DNA from: Peribacillus asahii
Lineage (GTDB): Bacteria; Bacillota; Bacilli; Bacillales; DSM-1321
Direction of reading: 5' to 3'
Length of the DNA: 64,000 nt
Assembly (NCBI RefSeq): GCF_003570725.1
Contig: NZ_QWVS01000008.1
Coordinates: 1 to 64,000, forward strand
The notes beneath the pieces are model-generated. The model was not told the DNA's origin, searched no databases, and saw only the letters and a list, made by a program, of their open reading frames with translations. Shown in pieces: positions 15,196 through 24,367 of this stretch. Numbering within the stretch: position 1 is the stretch's first letter; every line of letters begins with the position of its first letter. Made by a program: the position numbers and the translations under genes.

Positions 15196-17457
15196 ATGAA
15201 AAAACTAGGAAAAGCACTCGTTTTATCAACAAGTATTTTGGTAGGTGTACCGACCGTATCTATGATGCCACTAGGAATCACTGCAGTTGAAGCGAGTTCT
15301 ACTCAAAAAATTAGTAAAACCTCCTATCAAACAACAGCTAACTTAAATTTACGAGCTAGCGCCAGCACAAAAACGAAACTCATCCTTACGATTCCAAAAG
15401 GAAAAATAGTCACGTCTACTCAAAAGAAAGGGACATGGTCTAAAGTATCTTATACATACAAATCGAAAGGAAAAAATATAACGAAGACAGGCTGGGTCAG
15501 CAATAAGTATTTAAAAGAGTATTATCAATATTCAACGATCAAAACAGCCTACTTTTTCACTCAAAAACAAACAAGCCTATACTCCACACCTGACACAAAG
15601 AAAAAACAAGTGGCAACCGTTTCAAGTAATAACGGCTTTTATTCAAAACAAAAGATCATTAATAGTACGGGGCAAACATGGTATCGTATTGCCTATAAGG
15701 GAAAAACCATGTACGTAAATAGCAGTAATGTGAAGAAAAACACCTTCACTTCTTTTTCAGAAAAAAAATATAAGGCAAAAAAAGACACATTTTTGTATAA
15801 ATTTTACGGAAATGCCCATGAAAAACTAGTCCAAGTCCCTAAGGATGCCATTATTTCTTCTAGTAAGAGAATTGGAGATTGGTATAGTGTAAAATATGCC
15901 GGAAAAACAGGATATGTTTACATTGGGGATTTTTCTGAATACGTTGATGAAATCACCTATACGTATACAGACACTAGCGAAACTTTCTACATAACAACAA
16001 AAGAAGCTAATCTATATGCCGCTGCTGACTCTACAAAAGAGAAAATAGCTACCATTGCTGCCAATAATAAATTTGCTTCTACGCAGAAGGTAGAGAATAG
16101 TCTTGGCGAAACATGGTATCGTATTTCGTATAATAATCAAGATGTATATATCAATAGCCAAGATGTACGTAACGATTCCTCTTCTGACATAGACATAACA
16201 GAGGAAATAATCCCAGAAACTACATTTGTGACAACACTAGATGTAAGCTTACATCAAAAGCCTGATGCGGCTTCATCTGTTGTAAATACGATATCGAAAG
16301 ACACAATCATTGTCGCAACAAAAAAAACATCTAATGGATGGTATCAAGTAAACAACGCAGGAAATATAGGTTATGTTTCTAGCGATATATTAAAACAAGT
16401 GAGAACGGGTGATCCAATGAATGGTAGAGAAGGTTATCAATTCATAGATTTACGTACAAAATCACTCGTTACAGCCAATCAAATTGATGACTATATTGAA
16501 AAGAATTATAAATCTCATGGACAAGTCAGCGTGTTAACAGGAAAAGGTTCAGTATTCATTGAGGCAGGAAATAAATATGGTGTGAATGCTCTTTACCTAG
16601 CTGCCCATGCAATCCATGAAAGTGCTTTTGGTACTTCTCAAATTTCGTTAGGCAAAAATAATCTATTTGGTTTTGGTTCATATGATGCCAGTCCATATAT
16701 CGCATCGTATCGCTTCCCTTCCATCGATGAGAATATTATGTACATTGCACAACAAATGAAAGCTACGTACTTGAATGAAGTTTCTGGAGGCTTCCGCTAT
16801 AAAGGGGCTTATCTCGGCTTCAGTACCAAAGATTTGAATAATAAACGGTTAGATGCTAATAGTGAGGGAATGAACTTCTATTATGCAAGTGATCCAAACT
16901 GGGGAAAAGGAATCGCAAGGCATATGCAAGCCATTTTGCCATATGATAAATCCTATTACAGCAAAGCAGCAGTTAATAAAGAGATTCAAGAATCACCAGC
17001 TACTCCAATTGGCAGCGATATTTTCCCGGACAACATCCAAGCAAAAGCCAATCAAGATTTAGTCCTCTCTAGCAGCAAAGGGGCTAATGATCGTGCATTA
17101 ACACTAAAGAAAGGCTCTACTTTTACTTTACTTGAAAAAGCGAATGACTATTGGGTAAAAGTTATGGTAGAAGATAAGATTTACTGGACCAATGATGTTA
17201 ACTTTGTAGAGTATAAAAAGTATATCTCTGTTCAAAACTTAGGTAGAACAACAGCAAATGATCTAAAAGTCAGAAAAGGTCCAAGCACTTCAACTGATAT
17301 CATTACTGCACTAGATATAAATACGTATGTCCACTTAGTTCTTAATGAAAATGGAACTTTAACGATGGACAGCTCAAAGAAGTGGTATAAAGTTCAATTG
17401 GCGGATGGCACAATCGGATGGGTATATTCTTCATATATTGCAAAGGAATTAAATTAA
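15196..17457 (+). CDS. Secreted SH3-domain N-acetylglucosaminidase (autolysin)
   Basis: About 753 aa. A signal peptide (basic MKKLGK, hydrophobic core, cleavage near VEASS) is followed by about five bacterial SH3-like repeats (residues about 40-400; for example TTANLNLRASASTKTKLILT). A glucosaminidase domain (about 420-590) has GVNALYLAAHAIHESAFG with the probable catalytic Glu, and NNLFGFGSYDASPY. Two more SH3-like repeats end the protein (LKVRKGPSTSTDII). It resembles LytD/LytG-type cell-wall hydrolases. The frame opens at a GTG (15187); AAGGTGA sits 6 bases before the ATG at 15196, which I prefer. It is monocistronic. Confidence 0.88.
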   Translation: MKKLGKALVLSTSILVGVPTVSMMPLGITAVEASSTQKISKTSYQTTANLNLRASASTKTKLILTIPKGKIVTSTQKKGTWSKVSYTYKSKGKNITKTGWVSNKYLKEYYQYSTIKTAYFFTQKQTSLYSTPDTKKKQVATVSSNNGFYSKQKIINSTGQTWYRIAYKGKTMYVNSSNVKKNTFTSFSEKKYKAKKDTFLYKFYGNAHEKLVQVPKDAIISSSKRIGDWYSVKYAGKTGYVYIGDFSEYVDEITYTYTDTSETFYITTKEANLYAAADSTKEKIATIAANNKFASTQKVENSLGETWYRISYNNQDVYINSQDVRNDSSSDIDITEEIIPETTFVTTLDVSLHQKPDAASSVVNTISKDTIIVATKKTSNGWYQVNNAGNIGYVSSDILKQVRTGDPMNGREGYQFIDLRTKSLVTANQIDDYIEKNYKSHGQVSVLTGKGSVFIEAGNKYGVNALYLAAHAIHESAFGTSQISLGKNNLFGFGSYDASPYIASYRFPSIDENIMYIAQQMKATYLNEVSGGFRYKGAYLGFSTKDLNNKRLDANSEGMNFYYASDPNWGKGIARHMQAILPYDKSYYSKAAVNKEIQESPATPIGSDIFPDNIQAKANQDLVLSSSKGANDRALTLKKGSTFTLLEKANDYWVKVMVEDKIYWTNDVNFVEYKKYISVQNLGRTTANDLKVRKGPSTSTDIITALDINTYVHLVLNENGTLTMDSSKKWYKVQLADGTIGWVYSSYIAKELN

Positions 17458-17469
17458 TGATGGACAGGC

Positions 17470-17510
17470 AAAAAATCCGAAGAGAATGTAAATTTCTCCT
17501 CGGATTTTTT
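17470..17510. terminator. Bidirectional terminator between convergent units
   Basis: AAAAAATCCGAAGAGAA / TTCTCCTCGGATTTTTT, a 17-bp stem with one mismatch, flanked by A- and T-runs. It ends the autolysin gene (plus) and the phenol-degradation operon (minus). Confidence 0.85.
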
Positions 17511-17544
17511 CATTAAGTTATAGAACGCTGTTGATTTCTAATGG

Positions 17545-19020
17545 TTATTTCAACGCAATACAAATGTTTTTTGCTTCCGTAAAGAACTCAAGACTGTGAT
17601 GTCCACCTTCACGACCGATACCGCTCTTTTTGAATCCGCCAAATGGTGCGCGTAAATCGCGGACAAACCAACAATTCACCCAAATCGTACCTGCACGAAC
17701 ATGATGTGAAATACGATGTGCTCTTTGTAGGTTATCTGTCCATACAACGCCATTCAATCCATAATCCGTATTATTCGCGATTTCTAACGCCTCTTCTTCT
17801 GTATCAAATGGAATTAACGTGACAATTGGCCCAAAGATTTCTTCCCGACAAATACGGGCATTTGGATTCTCTTGAATGTATATAGTAGGTTCTAAATAAT
17901 ACCCTTCTTCTAAATAATCTGGGAGATCAGGTCGCTTTCCACCGAATACTAAAGTAGCATTCTCTTCTTTCGCAATTTCTAAATAACTTGTTACTTTCTT
18001 ATAGTGTTCTTCACTTACAACAGGTCCCATCTTTGTTTCAACATCTTGCGGGTCACCGACTTTTAATTCGGAGGCTGCTTGTTTAAACTTCTCAACAAAT
18101 TCATCTAGAATTGATCGTTGTACGAGAATTCTAGAGCCTGCTAAACATACTTGACCAGAATTCATAAAAGCTGCTTGAATCGATACAGGAATCGCCTTAT
18201 CTAAATTCGCATCTTCAAACACAATATTAGCTGCTTTTCCTCCTAATTCAAACGCCACTCGCTTCAGGGAATTCGCTCCTGTCTTCATAATCGCCTTTCC
18301 TGTAGACGTTTCTCCTGTAAAAGAAATCAAATCAACATCGGGATGATCGGTCATATACTCGCCTGCAGAATCAGGTCCAAATCCTTGAATAACATTGACA
18401 ACTCCATCTGGAATTCCAGCTTCTTTTGCAATTTCACCAAGTAAAGAAACAGTCAGCGGCGTCGTCTCCGCCGGTTTAATAACAGCTGTATTTCCAGCGG
18501 CTAAGCATGGACCAAGCTTCCATGTAGTTAACATGAATGGTAAATTCCATGGAGTAATTAGAGCTGCCACACCTACCGGCTCGTAACGAGTGTAGTTTAA
18601 GAACTCTTCGCCCATTGGATATGTTTCTCCACCTTGCTGTTCCATAAAATTAGCAAAAAAGCTTAAGTTTTCAGCTGCCCTTGGAATCTCTCTTTCTAAG
18701 GCTACATGATAAGGCTTACCGACGTCCAAAGCTTCCAACCTTGCCAACTCTTCTTTTCTTTCAAGAATAATTTCAGCCATTCTACGAATTTTACTACAAC
18801 GCTCTGCTACAGACATAGTTCGCCATGGACCTTCTTCAAACGCTTTTCTTGCCGCACGACAAGCTCGATCTACATCTTCATAACTTGCTTCATGCGCAGT
18901 TGCAATAATTTCTTGTGTTGCAGGATTTTTCACTTCAAAGATAGAATGACTACTCGACTCTACATATTCACCATTAATAAAAAGTTTCACTTCTTTTATA
19001 TGTGTTTGAATTTTTGACAT
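17545..19020 (-). CDS. xylG: 2-hydroxymuconic semialdehyde dehydrogenase
   Basis: About 491 aa, aldehyde dehydrogenase superfamily. Seen are ITPWNLPFMLTTWKLGPCLA, the catalytic Glu in FELGGKAANIVF and the catalytic Cys in NSGQVCLAGSR. It oxidises the catechol ring-cleavage product to 4-oxalocrotonate with NAD+. A longer frame (to 19086) would run into the tautomerase gene; the ATG at 19020 follows AAGGGGTGA and is the real start. It is the last gene of the operon. The close alternative, the 5-carboxymethyl homologue of the homoprotocatechuate pathway, is less likely given the dmp-type neighbours. Confidence 0.87.
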   Translation of the reverse strand: MSKIQTHIKEVKLFINGEYVESSSHSIFEVKNPATQEIIATAHEASYEDVDRACRAARKAFEEGPWRTMSVAERCSKIRRMAEIILERKEELARLEALDVGKPYHVALEREIPRAAENLSFFANFMEQQGGETYPMGEEFLNYTRYEPVGVAALITPWNLPFMLTTWKLGPCLAAGNTAVIKPAETTPLTVSLLGEIAKEAGIPDGVVNVIQGFGPDSAGEYMTDHPDVDLISFTGETSTGKAIMKTGANSLKRVAFELGGKAANIVFEDANLDKAIPVSIQAAFMNSGQVCLAGSRILVQRSILDEFVEKFKQAASELKVGDPQDVETKMGPVVSEEHYKKVTSYLEIAKEENATLVFGGKRPDLPDYLEEGYYLEPTIYIQENPNARICREEIFGPIVTLIPFDTEEEALEIANNTDYGLNGVVWTDNLQRAHRISHHVRAGTIWVNCWFVRDLRAPFGGFKKSGIGREGGHHSLEFFTEAKNICIALK

Positions 19021-19025
19021 CCTAC

Positions 19026-19235
19026 TCACCCCTTTATCGATGAAGTTTCTTTTCTTTTCTTTACAGATTCCCCTGCAATGCCCCAATGAGCCGCAGGCAT
19101 TTCTTCAATCAGTACCCGCACATTTTCAACCGGTGCTTCTAACACATCTGCTACTAAATCACTCACTTCACGAATTAATCTTTCTTTTTTTTCTGGAGGG
19201 CGACCTTCAAGAATCTTAATTTGAATAAATGGCAT
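19026..19235 (-). CDS. xylH: 4-oxalocrotonate tautomerase
   Basis: 69 aa. After removal of Met the catalytic Pro1 is exposed (PFIQIKILEGRPPEKKERLI), with the family's downstream VRVLIEEMPAAHWGIAGE. It converts the enol to the keto form of 4-oxalocrotonate ahead of decarboxylation. It sits five bases upstream of the dehydrogenase start, inside the meta-cleavage operon. Confidence 0.9.
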   Translation of the reverse strand: MPFIQIKILEGRPPEKKERLIREVSDLVADVLEAPVENVRVLIEEMPAAHWGIAGESVKKRKETSSIKG

Positions 19236-19250
19236 ACTTCAAACTCCCTT

Positions 19251-20045
19251 CTATTCTGTTAAAAAAGTAGCTTCTAATGATCCTAACCCGTCAAAGCTAA
19301 CAGAGAAATGATCTCCAGGTGAAATCATGAACGCTTCCGATAGTGCACCACTTAAAACAATTTCTCCAGGCTTAATGGTTTGCCCTTTCTTTACTAACTG
19401 ATTGGCCATCCAAGCAATAGCTCTAGCTGGATGCCCCATTACAGAAGCACCAGCACTTGTAGCAACTACTTCTCCATTCTTTCTATACACCATTCCCATT
19501 AAGCGGAGGTCAACATCCTCGACTTTATACTGTTTGTTTCCTACTAAATAACGGGATGAAGAGGAATTATCTGCGATGACATCTGGAAGGGTAAATTTGA
19601 AATTTAAATAACGACTATCGATAATTTCCATGGCCGGAGCTATGTAAGCAGTTGCTTCTAATACGTCTGTGACAGAGACAAACGGTCCTTTAATTTCTTT
19701 CTTAAACACAAAGGCTATTTCAGGCTCAATTTTTGGATGAATAAAAGGAGCTAAAGAAATGGGTTCTCCTTCTGCTAATTGCATATTTTCTAAAAGAACC
19801 CCATAAGAAGGTTCGTGTACACCCATCATCTGTTGTTTAGCTCGACTCGTTAAACCAAGCTTCCGTCCAGAAATCACCGTTCGTTCTTCTTGACACTTCT
19901 TTTCTATTAATTGATCTTGTATTTCATAAGCTAATGTAAGATCTAGTTCTGGAAATTCATCAACGAACTTTGTTACCTCGATCCGATTTCTTTCTGCATT
20001 GTATAATGTGTCAATAATATGATCGATGACGTTTGTTTTAATCAT
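19251..20045 (-). CDS. dmpH: 4-oxalocrotonate decarboxylase (2-oxo-3-hexenedioate decarboxylase)
   Basis: About 264 aa, fumarylacetoacetate-hydrolase-like hydratase/decarboxylase. IDSRYLNFKFTLPDVIADNSSSS and GRKLGLTSRAKQQMMGVHEP match the DmpH/XylI branch rather than the hydratase branch. The GTG at 20054 is part of the ribosome binding site (AGAGGTG), so the ATG at 20045 is used. It makes 2-hydroxypenta-2,4-dienoate. In pseudomonads it works in complex with the hydratase encoded four genes upstream here. Confidence 0.86.
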   Translation of the reverse strand: MIKTNVIDHIIDTLYNAERNRIEVTKFVDEFPELDLTLAYEIQDQLIEKKCQEERTVISGRKLGLTSRAKQQMMGVHEPSYGVLLENMQLAEGEPISLAPFIHPKIEPEIAFVFKKEIKGPFVSVTDVLEATAYIAPAMEIIDSRYLNFKFTLPDVIADNSSSSRYLVGNKQYKVEDVDLRLMGMVYRKNGEVVATSAGASVMGHPARAIAWMANQLVKKGQTIKPGEIVLSGALSEAFMISPGDHFSVSFDGLGSLEATFLTE

Positions 20046-20065
20046 ATTTAGCACCTCTTTTCTTC

Positions 20066-21082
20066 TTAAATGACGGAATGTTTTCGATTAGCCAGCTCTC
20101 GTGCCACATCATAAATCAAATCTTCTTGACCCCCGACAGCTCTCATCCTTCCAAGTTCTACCAAAATATCCCGTTCATCTACACCGAATTTTTTAGCTGC
20201 ATCTTCTGTAAATAATAAGAAACTTGAATACACACCCGAGTATCCCATAATAAGACTAGAACCTGTAATCTCTTGTGGACGAGGCATGAATTTTGCTACA
20301 ACATGATTAGCCACATCCATAATAGGATATAAATCAACACCCGTTTTATAGTTCAAACGATCAAACACTGCTACCATCACTTCCGTTTGTGTGTTGCCAC
20401 TTCCAGCTCCTAGACATCGCAAACTTCCGTCTATATAAGTAGCTCCAGCTTCAACAGCCGCCATTGTATTTGCCATGGCTAAGGAAAGATTATTATGTCC
20501 ATGAAAACCGATATCTACTGAAATGCTTTGTTTAAGTGCTTGAATTCTCTCTTTGACCTCATGTGGAAGTAAAGCGCCAGCTGAATCGGTAACATAGATC
20601 ATTTCCGCTCCATAGCTTTCAAATAATTTAGCCTGCTCTACTAATTTCTCAACAGGAGCCATGTGCGCCATCATCAAAAAACCTACTGTTTTTAATCCTA
20701 AATGTCTCCCTAATTGAATATGTTGCTTAGCTACATCAGCTTCGGTCACATGGGTTGCCACGCGAACCATTTTTGCTCCAGCCTTCACAGCGTTTTCAAG
20801 ATCTTCTTGAATCCCAATTCCCGGTAAAAGAAGAACCGAAATCTTGGCCCGCTTTGCTTCTTCCGCTGCTGCTTCAATCAGCTTTAATTCATTCACGTTT
20901 GAAAGACCATATTGTAAAGAAGATCCTCCAAGACCATCTCCATGCGATACTTCAAAATATTCCACACCAGCTTGATCTAACCCTTTTGCTACTTGTCGTA
21001 CTTGTTCTTCTGTGAAAGCATGTTTCATCGAATGACTGCCATCTCGCAATGTTACATCCAAAATATGAAGATCGCGTTTCAT
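20066..21082 (-). CDS. dmpG: 4-hydroxy-2-oxovalerate aldolase
   Basis: About 338 aa, HMG-CoA-lyase-like TIM barrel. Catalytic and metal motifs are DVTLRDGSHSMKH near the start and GFHGHNNLSLAMAN. GSGNTQTEVMVAV also fits DmpG/BphI. It splits 4-hydroxy-2-oxovalerate into pyruvate and acetaldehyde and channels the latter to the dehydrogenase encoded just upstream. The start at 21082 follows AGGAG; the longer frame overlaps the upstream gene by 8 bp. Confidence 0.92.
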   Translation of the reverse strand: MKRDLHILDVTLRDGSHSMKHAFTEEQVRQVAKGLDQAGVEYFEVSHGDGLGGSSLQYGLSNVNELKLIEAAAEEAKRAKISVLLLPGIGIQEDLENAVKAGAKMVRVATHVTEADVAKQHIQLGRHLGLKTVGFLMMAHMAPVEKLVEQAKLFESYGAEMIYVTDSAGALLPHEVKERIQALKQSISVDIGFHGHNNLSLAMANTMAAVEAGATYIDGSLRCLGAGSGNTQTEVMVAVFDRLNYKTGVDLYPIMDVANHVVAKFMPRPQEITGSSLIMGYSGVYSSFLLFTEDAAKKFGVDERDILVELGRMRAVGGQEDLIYDVARELANRKHSVI

Positions 21083-21107
21083 CTCACCACATCTCCTATA
21101 ACTATAA

Positions 21108-21980
21108 TTAGACAAATGTCGATTGTTTTTTCGCTATTTCATTCGCAACCTTTGCAGCAGCTGCGGTCATAATATCTAAGTTCCCTGAATATGGCGGAAA
21201 GAAATCCCCAGCTCCCTCCACTTCAATAAAGACAGACACTTTTCGACCATCGAATACAGGATTGCCACGCATTCGATATCCTGGAACGTACTCTTGAACT
21301 AACTGTACGACTTTATTAATAGAAGCTATAATTCCAGCTTCCTTTCCTTCTTCTACTAAAGCATGAATCGTATCGCGCATAATAATTGGAGGATCAGCTG
21401 GATTTAAAATAATAATCGCTTTTCCTTTTTGGGCACCACCGATTTTTTCAATTGCTCGAGATGTCGTTCTCGTAAATTCATCAATATTCGCTCTCGTCCC
21501 GGGTCCTGCACTTTTACTCGAAACTGTGGCTACAATCTCTGCATATTCTACTTGAGAGACTTGATTAATCGCATGGATAATCGGAATCGTCGCTTGCCCG
21601 CCGCATGTAATCATATTGACATTGGAAGCATCTAAATGTTCTTTTATATTGGCTGTTGGTACGACAAAGGGACCAATCGCTGCTGGAGTCAAGTCAATTA
21701 CTTTTTTTCCAATCCCATTTAACAATTCACTATGTCCAGCATGAGCTTTAGCGGTTGTTGCATCAAATACAATGTCGGCTAATTCTGTTTTTTCTAATAA
21801 TCCTTCAATGCCTGTATCAATTGTTTCATACCCACGTTCTTTGGCCCGTTTGAGCCCTTCTGAATTCGGATCAATGCCTACCATCACACTCATTTCTAAG
21901 TACTCACTTCGTTCAATTTTATACATTAAATCTGTTCCAATATTTCCAGAACCGATAATAGCCACCTTAGATTTTCTCAT
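21108..21980 (-). CDS. dmpF: Acetaldehyde dehydrogenase (acylating)
   Basis: 290 aa. It has an NAD-binding [10 protein letters not shown] (residues 11-20), [14 protein letters not shown] and the catalytic Cys in [12 protein letters not shown]. It turns acetaldehyde plus CoA and NAD+ into acetyl-CoA. It is the obligate partner of the aldolase and the genes are adjacent as usual. Confidence 0.93.
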   Translation of the reverse strand: MRKSKVAIIGSGNIGTDLMYKIERSEYLEMSVMVGIDPNSEGLKRAKERGYETIDTGIEGLLEKTELADIVFDATTAKAHAGHSELLNGIGKKVIDLTPAAIGPFVVPTANIKEHLDASNVNMITCGGQATIPIIHAINQVSQVEYAEIVATVSSKSAGPGTRANIDEFTRTTSRAIEKIGGAQKGKAIIILNPADPPIIMRDTIHALVEEGKEAGIIASINKVVQLVQEYVPGYRMRGNPVFDGRKVSVFIEVEGAGDFFPPYSGNLDIMTAAAAKVANEIAKKQSTFV

Positions 21981-21982
21981 GA

Positions 21983-22768
21983 TTACTCTCTCCCTTTTTC
22001 AAATGAGGCAGTAACCGACCCAATATGTGCAAACTCTGCTGTAAATGTATCGCCATCTTCAATTGGTACAGCTGCTGATAAAGCACCTGATAATACAATT
22101 TCTCCAGCATGCAAGGCAATATCATATTTTCCTAAAGCATTGGCTAACCAGGCTACTGCAATCAGAGGATTTCCCATTACAGCGGCACCTGCAGCTGAAT
22201 CTAGAAATTGTCCATTTTTATAAACAGCCATTCCGATATGTGTTAAATCCACTTCGTCCAATTTAGTCGGTTTCCCACCAATAATTACTTTTGCGGATGA
22301 ACCATTATCAGAAACCGTATCTTCAAAGCGAATTTGCCAATCTCTAATTCTGCTATCAATTATTTCAAACGCAGGGACCACATAATCCGTTGCTTCTATT
22401 ACATCCTGAACCGTAACATCAGGGCCTTTTAAATCCCTTTTTAAAATAAAGGCTATTTCAAATTCCAATTTTGGTTGAAGAAGATCATCTAGTGGCACGG
22501 TCTCTCCCTCTACATGCATCATGTTATCTAGTAAATGTCCGTAATCTGGTTCACTTACTTGAAACATATCTTGCATGACTTTACTTGTTAAACCAATTTT
22601 CTTGCCAACCACCACTGCACCATTTGCTACTTTCGTACGAATTTGCTGTAATTGAATTCGATAAGCATCGTCTATTGAAAGATCGGAATAAACATCTGTT
22701 AACGGTTCAATTGGCTGTTTCTTTTTTTCTGCTTCTAATAGCTGTACTGCTATCTCTTGAATATTCAT
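21983..22768 (-). CDS. dmpE: 2-hydroxypenta-2,4-dienoate hydratase (2-oxopent-4-enoate hydratase)
   Basis: 261 aa, same fold as the decarboxylase. [27 protein letters not shown] and [22 protein letters not shown] follow the DmpE pattern (IDSRIxDWxI). It hydrates the dienoate to 4-hydroxy-2-oxovalerate. A two-base gap to the next gene suggests coupled translation. GAGGAGG lies close before the ATG. Confidence 0.88.
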   Translation of the reverse strand: MNIQEIAVQLLEAEKKKQPIEPLTDVYSDLSIDDAYRIQLQQIRTKVANGAVVVGKKIGLTSKVMQDMFQVSEPDYGHLLDNMMHVEGETVPLDDLLQPKLEFEIAFILKRDLKGPDVTVQDVIEATDYVVPAFEIIDSRIRDWQIRFEDTVSDNGSSAKVIIGGKPTKLDEVDLTHIGMAVYKNGQFLDSAAGAAVMGNPLIAVAWLANALGKYDIALHAGEIVLSGALSAAVPIEDGDTFTAEFAHIGSVTASFEKGRE

Positions 22769-22793
22769 CCTGTCCTCCTCCTCTTCTAGAACA

Positions 22794-23276
22794 TTAAGGC
22801 TGTACTAATTTTTCTTGTTGAAGTAACGAACGATATTGTCCATTAAAGAATAGTAACGGATCATGATCTTCAAGATAAATATTCGTCACCTTTCCTATAA
22901 ATAAAGTATGATCTCCTTCTACATGTTCATTGACCACTTCACATGTAATTTGAGCAACGGCTCCCTTTATAACTGGTTGCCCTTCCAATCTGTCAAAATC
23001 GACTTCTTTCTTTTCTTTTACTTGTCCTGCGAAAATCTGCGATAATTCTTGTTGATTAGCTGCTAAAATATTCACAGCAAAAATTCTACTAGCTTTGATT
23101 TTTTCTAACATTTGAGCTTTTTGCCCAATTGAAACAACCACCAATTTTGGATCAAGAGAGACAGACATAAATGCATTAGCTGTCATGCCATGAACTTCCC
23201 CTTCCAACTCAGTCGTAATCACAGTGACACCTGTTGCAAATTTCCCCATTGCATTTCTAAACTTACGATCATCCAT
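22794..23276 (-). CDS. pheA2: Flavin reductase component of the aromatic monooxygenase
   Basis: 160 aa, HpaC/PheA2-type NAD(P)H:flavin oxidoreductase. Seen are FRNAMGKFATGVTVIT near the start, MTANAFMSVSLDPKLVVVSIG and the C-terminal GDHTLFIGKV. It supplies reduced FAD to the oxygenase encoded two genes upstream. The catechol dioxygenase gene lies between the two components, so all are co-transcribed. Confidence 0.88.
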   Translation of the reverse strand: MDDRKFRNAMGKFATGVTVITTELEGEVHGMTANAFMSVSLDPKLVVVSIGQKAQMLEKIKASRIFAVNILAANQQELSQIFAGQVKEKKEVDFDRLEGQPVIKGAVAQITCEVVNEHVEGDHTLFIGKVTNIYLEDHDPLLFFNGQYRSLLQQEKLVQP

Positions 23277-23338
23277 GTTAAATCCCCCTTTTGTTTCATA
23301 TAAGGGAAGATGATTTCACCTTCCCTCTCTCGATTTTC

Positions 23339-24301
23339 TTACTTTGTTTCAGATAGAATTTTATGTGGTGTGCCGTATAAGAAATATTCAGATGGCAGTT
23401 GAGATCCGTACCAAACAATACCTTTTTCCAGTTCATTTTCTCTCCATGTGACTGGTTTCCAATCTGGATCTAAAATAAGGTATCCAGAATCACCGAATAA
23501 TTCAACCCGGTTTCCACCTGGCTCATATACATACATAAAATACGCTTGACTTACACCGTGTTTTCCTGGACCAGCTTCAATGAAAATATCATTTTCAACT
23601 AATAAATCTGCTACATCCATTAAATGCTGAGGATAACCATACCAGAATGCAATATGGTGGAAGCGCCCTTTGTGTCCTGTTTGATCTTTCATCAACGCCA
23701 CCTCATGTACAAGTGGACTCACACTCATCCAAGCGCCCATTTCTAAACCATCATTCATCACAATATTTTCCCGTAGTTTAAACCCTAGCTCATTTGCCAT
23801 GAATTCCTTATTCTTCGTCACATCACTACACATTAAGTTGATATGATCTAGACGTCTTGCCGGAACGCCTACATTCGGTCGCTTCTGCGGACGACTCTTC
23901 AACAATGTTTTTTGATCCGCCGGGGCCTCGTAATATTCGACATCCCAGAGAAGCTCCATATTATGTCCATCAGGCGTCTGAAATTGATACGCTTGACCGT
24001 GACCTAAATCTCCTTCAATCCATCCTTTACCATAGCCGCTTTTTTCGAGAGACTGCACTTTACGATATAATGCTTCTTCTGAACCAGCTCGCCAAGCAGA
24101 ATGCGCCATCCCTGCTTCTTTTCCTTCCGTAATCTTTAACGTATGATGATAAAAGTCTTCATACGCTCTTAGATAGACAGATTGACCTTCTCGTGCTGTT
24201 ACTTGTAACCCTAAATATTGAGTAAAGAAATTCAACGTTTCTTCCGGTTTAGGTGAAAATAACTCCACGTGAGCTAATTGAGCAACATCAAAATTCGACA
24301 T
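23339..24301 (-). CDS. pheB: Catechol 2,3-dioxygenase (extradiol)
   Basis: 320 aa with two VOC modules. The Fe(II) ligands are visible as His in RRLDHINLM, His in RFHHIAFWY and Glu in NRVELFG. The extradiol signature is [16 protein letters not shown]. It cleaves catechol to 2-hydroxymuconic semialdehyde. The start at 24301 follows AAGGGAGG; the longer frame begins inside that site. It is unrelated in layout to the broken catE-like gene at the left end of the window. Confidence 0.93.
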   Translation of the reverse strand: MSNFDVAQLAHVELFSPKPEETLNFFTQYLGLQVTAREGQSVYLRAYEDFYHHTLKITEGKEAGMAHSAWRAGSEEALYRKVQSLEKSGYGKGWIEGDLGHGQAYQFQTPDGHNMELLWDVEYYEAPADQKTLLKSRPQKRPNVGVPARRLDHINLMCSDVTKNKEFMANELGFKLRENIVMNDGLEMGAWMSVSPLVHEVALMKDQTGHKGRFHHIAFWYGYPQHLMDVADLLVENDIFIEAGPGKHGVSQAYFMYVYEPGGNRVELFGDSGYLILDPDWKPVTWRENELEKGIVWYGSQLPSEYFLYGTPHKILSETK

Positions 24302-24367
24302 AATACTTCCTCCCTTAATCAAGACATTTATAATATTTTTACTAACTAAGGAGATTAATAGCTGATT